The position numbers and the translations under genes are program-made. The notes beneath the pieces were generated by a model. That model saw only the letters and a list, made by a program, of their open reading frames with translations. It was not told the DNA's origin and made no database searches. A stretch of 24,515 nucleotides of DNA from Sergeia podlipaevii. Taxonomy: Eukaryota > Euglenozoa > Kinetoplastea > Trypanosomatida > Trypanosomatidae. Within the stretch, counting starts at the first letter, position 1, and each line of letters begins with the position of its first letter. The stretch spans positions 1 through 24,515 of the forward strand of contig JASANZ010001919.1 of NCBI GenBank assembly GCA_030849805.1. The letters run 5' to 3'. This document shows positions 1-6,710 of this stretch, piece after piece.

Positions 1-171
1 GGGACCCAGAAATCTGATGAGGACAACTCAGCAGCAAGGGTTAAATTGCGTGGTGGAATGGATGCAGGGAGTTCTTCATGGAGCTGTCGGCATCCAAGGC
101 GCGCTATACCATCCTTAAAGTGAGCTACCTGGATTCAATCAACTTGAGTGTAAACCTCTTCGCTCCCCACT

Positions 172-250
172 CTATTGAAGCCTTGCTAGGCTAAGTCCTG
201 CATGCCTACTGCTTAGTCGGGGGCTTTGAAACATCCGCCTGCTACACAAC
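172..250 (+). repeat. Inverted repeat, left arm (79 bp)
   Basis: This arm is the reverse complement of 442-520 at 74 of 79 positions with no indels. Similarity stops sharply at both ends. The spacer between the arms is 191 bp (251-441). The direction of this arm is set as plus by convention. Confidence 0.9.
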
Positions 251-441
251 CCTGCACCTAACGACTGCCCCAGCTGCATTGTCAAGCTCAATGAATCTAC
301 CTCTCAACAATTGTGTGACATTGTGTTTATATCCTCTAACCCTGGCCTGGGTATTGACTTTCTTGTCCTTCTTATGGCTCGTAACTAAAAATCCCCCTGG
401 TATTGTTCGGTTTGAAATAGAGCCTAGCTGCAACTCAAAGA

Positions 442-520
442 GTTGTGTAGCAGGCGGGTGTTTCAAAGTCCTCGACTAAGCAGTAGGTATGCAGGACTTT
501 GCCTAGCAAGGCTTCAATAG
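442..520 (-). repeat. Inverted repeat, right arm (79 bp)
   Basis: Right arm of the pair with 172-250. The five mismatches are all single-base substitutions, as expected of two copies that diverged after a duplication-inversion, or of an old terminal inverted repeat pair. No obvious short target-site duplication flanks the 349-bp unit. Confidence 0.9.
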
Positions 521-863
521 GGTGATCAGCGGATAAGAATCCCCCTGCATAACCATTCACAAACCCGTCATAATTCTAAGCTTTTATGTAGTGCCCCAGG
601 GAGCGACACATGGCTACATCCTTCTGGGCACACAACACGCCTCCAATACGGGTGTCCCTCCGATTTGAGTAGAACGGAATACATACACCAATATGGACAT
701 CTCCTTTCCGGAGACCATCAACCGTGTCTACATCAAATGTGGAGACATGAACCTACCAGGCACCACGACAGTGGAGTACACACGAAAAGATAATTGCCAG
801 GTGTTCCCCACGCACGGCGTCGGTGCGGTTTAAATATATTTCTGTGTTTCTGTTTTCGCTGCG

Positions 864-1164
864 CACGCTTCTGGCGTGAGGCAGATATTCTCTGTGTGTC
901 CACTTTTTCTCCCCGCAGGTGAGCGCGCGTTGTGCAGGGGGATGAAATGTGTGTGCTGCAGGCAAAGTAACGAATAAAAGGAAAACGAAACACCCATCCA
1001 TCTGCCCATCCATGCATAGTGTTGCACTGCCGCCGGAAGCGAGAGAGGGTAGAGAGCTTTTGACCACATGCATGCTCGGGAGGTCTCAGTAACTGTCTGT
1101 CCCTCCCTCTTCCCCACTGCTGTTCTCTTTGCAGTAGTGCGCAATATCTCCGTTGCTTATATAT
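864..1164 (+). repeat. Tandem duplication, copy 1 (301 bp)
   Basis: Identical to 1166-1466 except for six substitutions (about 98 percent), with no indels. It is non-coding: open frames on the minus strand in this block are by-products of the repeat. Each copy holds two strong pyrimidine-tract/AG acceptor-like sites, here ending at 917-918 and 1133-1134. Confidence 0.9.
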
Positions 1165-1165
1165 N
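1165..1165. other. Single ambiguous base (N) at the repeat junction
   Basis: The only N in the window falls exactly between the two 301-bp copies. This is what a scaffold join with unmerged overlapping contig ends would leave, so the duplication should not be taken as biological without read support. Confidence 0.85.
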
Positions 1166-1466
1166 CACGCTTCTGGCGTGAGGCAGATATTCTCTGTGTG
1201 TCCACTTTTTCTCCCCGCAGGTGAGCGCGCGTTGTGCATGGGGATGAAATGTGTGTGCTGCAGGCAAAGTAACGAATAAAAGGAAAACGAAACACCCATC
1301 CATCTGTCCATCCACGCATAGTGTTGCACTGCCGCCGGAAGCGAGAGAGGGTAGAGAGCTTTTGATCACATGCATGCTCGGGAGGTCTCAGTAACTGTCT
1401 GTCCCTCCCTCTTCCCCACTGCTGTCCTCTTTGCAGTAGTGTGCAATATCTCCGTTGCTTATATAT
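1166..1466 (+). repeat. Tandem duplication, copy 2 (301 bp)
   Basis: Second copy of 864-1164. It lies directly upstream of the ABCF1-like gene, so its pyrimidine tracts are the likely 5' processing signals of that gene. Acceptor-like AGs are at 1219-1220 and 1435-1436. Confidence 0.9.
1395..1436 (+). promoter_or_regulatory. Candidate spliced-leader acceptor (pyrimidine tract plus AG) for the ABCF gene
   Basis: A long C/T-rich tract ends in TTGCAG, with the AG at 1435-1436, 163 nt before the ATG at 1600. Trypanosomatid mRNAs are trans-spliced at the first good AG after such a tract. This is one of several competing sites, so the one used cannot be told from sequence. Confidence 0.5.
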
Positions 1467-1475
1467 ACCATCCAT

Positions 1476-1503
1476 CCTTTTTTCTTCTTTTTTTTCTTCA
1501 TAG
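1476..1503 (+). promoter_or_regulatory. Second candidate spliced-leader acceptor for the ABCF gene
   Basis: A nearly pure T/C tract is followed by ATAG, with the AG at 1502-1503. Use of this site would give a 5' untranslated region of about 96 nt and would still start upstream of the ATG at 1600. Confidence 0.5.
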
Positions 1504-1599
1504 CAGTAGGTACATATACTTTTTTTCTGTTTGGCACGGTTGCTGGCACTTTCGTTCTGTTATTATTGTTGTGCTGTGTACTCTTTGTTCTCGAAAAAG

Positions 1600-3615
1600 A
1601 TGTCTGACGGGAGTGACTCTGATGTGGATAGAAACTCTAAGGAGGTAGAGAATGTGCCGAAGATGTCTCGGAAGGAGCGGCTCAAGGCGGAGAAGAGTGA
1701 GAAGCACGCGGAGGAGCTGCGGAAGTTAAGCGAGCGTGCTAACCAAGTGAACCGTGAGGGCGATAATCCCTTCTCAGTGAGCTGGGAGCAAGGTCAGATC
1801 ACGGAGGGTTCACGTGATATCACCTTCAACAAGGTGTCGGTATCTGTGAACGGGAAGACTCTCTTTAAGGATACCTCTGTCCGTCTCTCTTCCGGCTCGC
1901 GCTATGGTCTTATGGGCCCTAACGGCCGTGGTAAGTCTACCATTCTCCGCTTGCTGTCCACGCGAGAGTTACCTGTTGCGTCGAACCTTGATCTGCTCCT
2001 GGTAGAGCAGGAGCAAGAGTTTACTGCCTCTGAGTTGAGTGCAGTGACGGCTGTGCTGAACAGCCACAAGAAGCAGGTTGACTACCTTGCAGAGGCCGCC
2101 ATTCTCGAAGCCAAGGCGGAGTTGACTACGGGGGAAATGGAAAGACTGCATTTTCTTCATGAGGAACTAGAGGTGATGGGTGCGTCAATGGCGGAGGCCA
2201 AGGCACGTCGCATTTTGTTTGGTCTAGGCTTCCCAACGGAGTGGCATGACCGCCCCACCAAGAGCTTCAGTGGTGGCTGGCGCAAGCGTATTGCGCTCGC
2301 CTCTGCTGTGTTTATCGAGCCCGACGTGCTGATGCTGGATGAGCCTACCAATCACCTTGACCTTAACGCTGTTATTTGGCTCGAGTCTTATCTTGTTCAG
2401 GCGTACAGCGAGTCTGCCAAACGACGCAAGACGCTCATTGTGGTGTCCCACGATGCCGGCTTCTTGGATGAAGTGTGCACGCACATGGTTCACGTCGAAA
2501 ACTATCAGCTCAACTACTACAAAGGTGGGTACAGCGGCTTTGATCAACAGCTGCAGCAGCACCACCAGGAGCTCGACAAGAAGTACGCGACGATCACAAA
2601 GACAATTAAGGATAAGAAGAGGAACGGCATGTCGAACGTGCAGGTGGAGGAGTGGATCAAGGAACAGGTCAACAACGGACGTATCGAGCCCCAGTTCCTT
2701 GAGAAGCGCAAGGACTACATAGTCAACTTCCCATTTGCAGTGCCTCCGGAGCTGCCAGATGCATGCGTGTGCAAGCTCGACGACGTTTCCTTCAACTACC
2801 CTGGCGGTCCGGTTCTCTTCCAGGGCGTGAGCTGTGCCTTGTGGACTAACACCCGCGTGACTCTGTGCGGACCGAACGGTATTGGTAAGAGTACCCTGCT
2901 TAACCTCATGACTGGTGTTCTAGAGCCAACTGAGGGCTTCGCGACACTCAACCGTCAAGTCCGCATTGGCCGCTACAACCAACACTTTGTCGACAAGTTG
3001 CCGCTTGAAAAGACGCCTGTGCAGTACATTCAGAGCCTTGGCATTCATGAGGAGGACAAGGCGCGCCGTCTGCTTGGTAGCTTTGGTCTCGAGGGCATCG
3101 TCCACAAGAACCAGATTGCCACTCTAAGCGGTGGACAAAAGGCGCGCGTTGCGTTAGCAGCGATTAGCGCAGAGGTGCCTCACTTTCTTCTGCTGGATGA
3201 GCCAACCAACCACTTGGATGTAGAATCGATCGATGCCTTGTGCGAGGCAGTGCGCAACTTCAAGGGTGGCGTGCTCGTTGTCACCCACGATGCTCGACTG
3301 ATTGAGTCGACAGACATGCAGATCTGGGTGGCCGGGGATAAGAGCGTGAAGCCCTTCAATGGCACGCTGGATGACTACAAGGATGTGGTTCGTTCACAGT
3401 TTGAGTACGAGGAGGCTCTCAAGGATGAGGGTCGCAGGCAAATGAGAGAGGACAAGGCACTCAACAAGAAGCTGCAGCGCGCTGGCGTGGAGGACATTGA
3501 GGCTGCCAAGGCGGAGATGGGAGAGGAGGCCATCAAGGAGCAGAGTGCAGATGTGGACTCCTTCTTTGCTAGCCTGGACGGCAAGAAGAAGAAGAAGACA
3601 AAGAAGGCAACGTAA
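1600..3615 (+). CDS. ABCF-family ATPase, ABCF1-like
   Basis: A 671-residue soluble protein with two ABC ATPase domains and no membrane segments, which is the ABCF layout. Domain 1 has Walker A GPNGRGKS at 106-113, signature SGGW at 224-227 and Walker B ending LDEPTNHLD near 246-254. Domain 2 has GPNGIGKS at 424-431, SGGQ at 510-513 and LDEPTNHLD near 532-540. The charged N-terminus and the stretch after Walker B2 (SIDAL, THDARLIE, DDYK) resemble ABCF1. Known ABCF proteins bind ribosomes and act in translation initiation, elongation or stress signalling, so a cytosolic ribosome-associated role is inferred. The frame is open upstream to 1531 but without an ATG, so I start at MSDGSDSD. The C-terminus is a lysine-rich tail. 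All ATPase motifs are intact. It is the first intact gene of the plus cluster in this window. Confidence 0.93.
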   Translation: MSDGSDSDVDRNSKEVENVPKMSRKERLKAEKSEKHAEELRKLSERANQVNREGDNPFSVSWEQGQITEGSRDITFNKVSVSVNGKTLFKDTSVRLSSGSRYGLMGPNGRGKSTILRLLSTRELPVASNLDLLLVEQEQEFTASELSAVTAVLNSHKKQVDYLAEAAILEAKAELTTGEMERLHFLHEELEVMGASMAEAKARRILFGLGFPTEWHDRPTKSFSGGWRKRIALASAVFIEPDVLMLDEPTNHLDLNAVIWLESYLVQAYSESAKRRKTLIVVSHDAGFLDEVCTHMVHVENYQLNYYKGGYSGFDQQLQQHHQELDKKYATITKTIKDKKRNGMSNVQVEEWIKEQVNNGRIEPQFLEKRKDYIVNFPFAVPPELPDACVCKLDDVSFNYPGGPVLFQGVSCALWTNTRVTLCGPNGIGKSTLLNLMTGVLEPTEGFATLNRQVRIGRYNQHFVDKLPLEKTPVQYIQSLGIHEEDKARRLLGSFGLEGIVHKNQIATLSGGQKARVALAAISAEVPHFLLLDEPTNHLDVESIDALCEAVRNFKGGVLVVTHDARLIESTDMQIWVAGDKSVKPFNGTLDDYKDVVRSQFEYEEALKDEGRRQMREDKALNKKLQRAGVEDIEAAKAEMGEEAIKEQSADVDSFFASLDGKKKKKTKKAT

Positions 3616-3871
3616 ACAAGAACAACAAAAAAGTTTCGTTGTAAAGGCTAATTAACTGTGTGTTTTTGAAGAATATAACATATACATGCAACGACGAGGA
3701 ATATTTTTTTATGTCTACTGCTGTTCCCTTGCTAGGCTTTCGATATTCGCTGATGGGCAATGTGCAGCACCGCTTCGCAGCGTTACTTTCACTTTCTTGA
3801 TTGTTTTTGTGCTTCTTCTCATGTTTCCCCTTTCCTTTGTTTGCTCTTGGATTTGCATTTATCCACTTCTC

Positions 3872-3912
3872 AGAAGCAGTGTAAAGAAGGTGTGTGTGTG
3901 TGTGTGTGTGTG
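3872..3912 (+). repeat. Candidate acceptor AG followed by a (TG)11 microsatellite
   Basis: A pyrimidine-rich stretch ends at the AG at 3872-3873, and an uninterrupted (TG)11 repeat occupies 3891-3912. If that AG is the acceptor for the gene starting at 3971, the TG repeat lies in its 5' untranslated region. Confidence 0.6.
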
Positions 3913-3970
3913 AATTTTCATTAATCTACTTACTCACTTTGTGGTGTAAGTTCCTCTTTTCATGTGAGGT

Positions 3971-5362
3971 ATGATGCGTCGCCGGGCTGTATGGAAGCGG
4001 CGACTTGCCATTGTTGTGAGGCGACGATCTTCCTGGGCGGGTGCGCTTGCGCTCCTTATCGTGTACTGCGTAGCCGCATACCATGTGCTTGGCTACTTCG
4101 CGAGCCAATCGCCTGCAACTGAGCAGCAGCTCCATGCCCTTGACTTTAACGAAGCTGTGGTGTCGGACGAGGCCTTTTTTAAGTGTGTATGGGATCGATT
4201 AGCGGCGGCCTCCAGCGCAGACCCTCGTACTGTCGTTCCTTTAGCAATTATCCCAGTAACGCTTGAGGTGGTGGGGTTCAAAGGATTCATGTGCAATATC
4301 ACCGCCCCCATTGAGCGACTGTTCCTCATTCACAACGGCTTTGCGGATGAGATGCGCGTGCTGGTGGACGGCCTGCAAGAGCGAATCGCAAAGTGGGACG
4401 GTGAGAATGGCATCGCCGCTGTTGTGTCGGACCATCTGATTATCCGGCGCCATCCAGAGAACCTTGGCTACGCACCATCGGTCAATGAAGGATTCCGCCA
4501 TCTGCTACACGAGATGCCCACCGCCCCGTTTGCGGCTGTCTTCAACGTGGACGTCCGCTTCTCGCGTGAGTATCTGGAGCGGTATACACAAACTGTGTGG
4601 GAAGCCACAGCCTACGACGATGTGAAGATTGACGAGCTTACGGCACTGGTGAAGGCGGAGGACCAGTTCAAACCGGGCATTGACGACGATGAAGGTGGCC
4701 GCCGTCGTCCCTCTTTGCGCTCTCGCAAGTTGCCTGGGGTGTCGATGGCGGCACTGCTACCCGACAGCATTCGCTTTGCGCCAAGGCAGATGCAGCGAAA
4801 AGCGTTCACTAATCACACCGCCATGTTTTACTTTACGACGAAGGAGTTTAACATGTGTGCGTTTATGGTGTCGCGTTTGGCGCTCCTTGCGGTTGGCCTG
4901 TTTGACGAGAACTGCTATCCCGCTTACTTTGAGGACATTGACTGGATGTACCGGGTACCCTACCTGGGCTTCAAATCATTCCTGCCACCAAGCGAGAACG
5001 GCTTTGGCACTTTTCAGCATCTCGGATCACTCAACCTACGGGACGCGCTGCGGGCGGCGAATGGCGATCCGCGCAGCCCATCATACGTAAAGCAGGCGAA
5101 CATGATTCGCCGCATGTGCTCGGCCAGACCCGATCACGACTATGGCTACACCAAGTGGCAGTGGAAAATGGGCGAGTGGGACCACCGCTTTCCCAAGCCC
5201 TTCGCGCAACTACCCTTTAACGTACCCATCGACGTGTGGATTGTCGACCTGGAGCGGCGGGCGATGGTGACACGCGTCGGCAATCAGCCTGCGAGTGAAC
5301 CAGTAGTGTCGCTGCACGACACATACAATTTGTCGCTGTTAGAGGTGCTGCGTTATGTGTAG
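3971..5362 (+). CDS. Putative type II membrane glycosyltransferase (GT-A / GT2-like)
   Basis: A 463-residue protein with a basic N-terminus and one hydrophobic segment at about 23-42, giving signal-anchor (type II) topology as in Golgi glycosyltransferases. The lumenal part has features common in GT2-like folds: ENLGYAPSVNEGF at 163-175 (the usual N-x-G-x-x-x-x-N-x-G pattern), FNVDVRF at 191-197 as the likely metal/nucleotide-sugar motif, and GLFDEN...EDIDW at 309-325, matching the G-x-F-D-E...E-D-x-D acceptor-side motif. A charged low-complexity stretch at about 225-255 probably forms a loop. Potential N-glycosylation sites are N109, N281 and N453. Donor and acceptor sugars cannot be inferred. 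A second ATG follows the first directly, so the start may be one residue later. It is the last gene of the plus cluster before the strand switch. Confidence 0.65.
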   Translation: MMRRRAVWKRRLAIVVRRRSSWAGALALLIVYCVAAYHVLGYFASQSPATEQQLHALDFNEAVVSDEAFFKCVWDRLAAASSADPRTVVPLAIIPVTLEVVGFKGFMCNITAPIERLFLIHNGFADEMRVLVDGLQERIAKWDGENGIAAVVSDHLIIRRHPENLGYAPSVNEGFRHLLHEMPTAPFAAVFNVDVRFSREYLERYTQTVWEATAYDDVKIDELTALVKAEDQFKPGIDDDEGGRRRPSLRSRKLPGVSMAALLPDSIRFAPRQMQRKAFTNHTAMFYFTTKEFNMCAFMVSRLALLAVGLFDENCYPAYFEDIDWMYRVPYLGFKSFLPPSENGFGTFQHLGSLNLRDALRAANGDPRSPSYVKQANMIRRMCSARPDHDYGYTKWQWKMGEWDHRFPKPFAQLPFNVPIDVWIVDLERRAMVTRVGNQPASEPVVSLHDTYNLSLLEVLRYV

Positions 5363-5557
5363 AGCAATTTCATCATGTTATGTGAATAGAAAGGTAAAAA
5401 AATAATCTTTAAAAAGCCTGCGACACATAAGGATGATAACACCAACACTTGGCGCATAGATCCCCCCTTGGGAAATCGCACTATTTTAATCGCCTTGGCT
5501 TTCTCCTCTCTCTAATCTTCTCTTTTCAGTGTCCTTTTTTTGCGGCAAAGAAAAATG

Positions 5558-5630
5558 TACTCCCGGCGGGACTCGAACCCGCAACCTTCTGCTTAGGAAG
5601 CAGACGCCATATCCATTAGGCTACGGGAGC
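5558..5630 (-). tRNA. tRNA-Arg (anticodon CCT)
   Basis: Read on the minus strand, a complete cloverleaf of 73 nt including the discriminator base. The acceptor stem starts GCTCCCG and ends CGGGAGT, with a G-T closing pair. The anticodon stem TCTGC/GCAGA encloses TTCCTAA, with the anticodon at 5595-5597. The T arm is GCGGG TTCGAGT CCCGC. CCA is not encoded. A short T run follows at 5551-5555 (minus strand), suitable as a Pol III terminator. It reads AGG codons. No intron. Confidence 0.97.
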
Positions 5631-6005
5631 ACTGGAACCGTCTCAGGGAAAATTTACCATTTATGTGAAAGAGGTTCAATGGGCTTCCCAACAACAATTG
5701 CTTTCTGATTATTATGACATTCCAGACAACTTTCCATTAAGTGTTCTTCAAATACTTTTAACAAAAAAACTAGCACACGATGTTGCTGACATACTGGCGA
5801 CGGCACGACGAAAGTGAAAATAATATTTTGTCACACACCGGAAAGTAATAAACATATAAAAACAGTCTTGAGACAGAAAGAATCTGTTGCTTGAGCTGCG
5901 GATTTTTCAAGAAATATTTTTGATCCAACAGAAGTTTCAATAATGGGACTTAAAATCTCCAGGTATGGCGGTGCGACTAAAGCAGTTCCAACGAAATAAC
6001 GGAGC

Positions 6006-6078
6006 GCTCCTGTGGCCTAATGGATAAGGCTTTGGACTTCTAATCCAAAGATTGCGGGTTCGAGTCCCGCCAGGAGTA
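6006..6078 (+). tRNA. tRNA-Arg (anticodon TCT)
   Basis: A cloverleaf of 73 nt: acceptor GCTCCTG with CAGGAGT, anticodon stem TTGGA/TCCAA around CTTCTAA, and the same T arm as the neighbouring Arg tRNA. TTTT follows at 6081-6084. It reads AGA codons. Its body is closely similar to the tRNA-Arg(CCT) at 5558-5630, in opposite orientation. Confidence 0.97.
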
Positions 6079-6139
6079 GTCTTTTACAATTTCAAATGCT
6101 CTCTTTGTGGTGCCCAGCCCTCAATTTTTACCCCACGTG

Positions 6140-6211
6140 GGGCGTGTAGCTCAGTGGTAGAGCGTCTGTTTTGCATACAGAAGGCCTAGGGTTCAAACCC
6201 CTACTCGTCCA
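6140..6211 (+). tRNA. tRNA-Ala (anticodon TGC)
   Basis: A cloverleaf of 72 nt: acceptor GGGCGTG with CTCGTCC (one T-T mismatch and one G-T pair), anticodon stem TCTGT/ACAGA around TTTGCAT, T arm TAGGG TTCAAAC CCCTA, discriminator A. Eight T residues at 6213-6220 form the terminator. The 12-bp palindrome CCCCACGTGGGG (6131-6142) overlaps its first three bases. Confidence 0.95.
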
Positions 6212-6212
6212 C

Positions 6213-6220
6213 TTTTTTTT
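6213..6220 (+). terminator. Pol III terminator of tRNA-Ala
   Basis: A run of eight T residues two bases after the discriminator base of tRNA-Ala(TGC). Runs of four or more T stop Pol III. Confidence 0.85.
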
Positions 6221-6710
6221 AGCCATCAGTTTTCACCCCCCTAGCACACAGTCATTGAACGCATCAAAAAAAAAAAATCCAGTTTCGCTTCTTAGTCATG
6301 CGTGTTCTGGAGAATCGCGCGTGCCACGCCATTTTTGTAGACAGCCGCAAAGAGATTGCTACAATAGTTCTAAAGGGGGTAAGAAAAAGCGGCGAGGAGG
6401 AAGAAGAAATGGAAAGTGACGAAAAAAGTGAGAAGAAAAAAAGAAGGCAAGGAGGGCGAGTTGCCAACTACACTGTCGCGCGAACTGGATTGGATGTTCT
6501 ATTTGCTCTCTTCTTTTTTTTTTTTTTTTTAAAGAGGTCTGCGTGTGTGTGTGTATATGGAGAAAGCGTGCAATGAACAGATATATATATATATGTGACA
6601 TAGAGTGGCAACACCTCTCCTTAGTCGTTACTTGCTTTGCTTCTTCTTTATTTTGCTCTCTTGGTTGTGTTTCTTCCCACTTTTGTTTTGTTTTGGTACC
6701 TTCTTCATCA

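Larger units (their letters stand above)
3..833 (+). pseudogene. Stop-interrupted coding-like remnant of unknown origin
   Basis: A single plus frame (codons starting at positions divisible by 3) reads as plausible protein across this stretch but is broken by stops. About 69-191 gives a readable segment ending in APHSIEALLG before a stop at 192-194. About 195-476 is open again, with a hydrophobic middle, and ends at 477-479. About 600-830 is readable except for one TGA at 666-668 and contains FPETINRVYIKCGDMNLPG. The two arms of an inverted repeat lie inside. I do not recognise a family. It could be a decayed retroelement or DIRS-like element, a decayed gene, or chance open sequence. It sits at the left edge, so its full extent is unknown. 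Confidence 0.3.
5363..6710. other. Convergent strand-switch region with three tRNA genes
   Basis: Between the stop of the plus-strand gene at 5362 and the stop of the minus-strand gene at 6711 I see no protein gene. The region holds three tRNA genes, AT-rich DNA, T runs and short purine-rich stretches. In trypanosomatids convergent strand-switch regions are where Pol II transcription from both sides ends, and Pol III genes often lie there. The open frames in 6170-6810 are low-complexity and not supported. Confidence 0.85.

Noticed and set aside
733..1475. Overlapping minus-strand open frames in the duplicated block
   Set aside because: They repeat in both copies, cross the N, have no coherent composition, and lie opposite to the 5' flank of the ABCF gene. 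They are by-products of the repeat.
1531..1599. 23-residue N-terminal extension of the ABCF protein
   Set aside because: It begins with TTG, has no ATG, and is hydrophobic leader sequence translated from pyrimidine-rich DNA. The ATG at 1600 gives a typical charged ABCF N-terminus.
5631..6005. Possible U-snRNA or 7SL gene divergent from tRNA-Arg(CCT)
   Set aside because: Trypanosomatid small RNA genes often lie about 100 bp from a divergent tRNA, but I recognise no conserved 5' sequence or structure of a known small RNA here.
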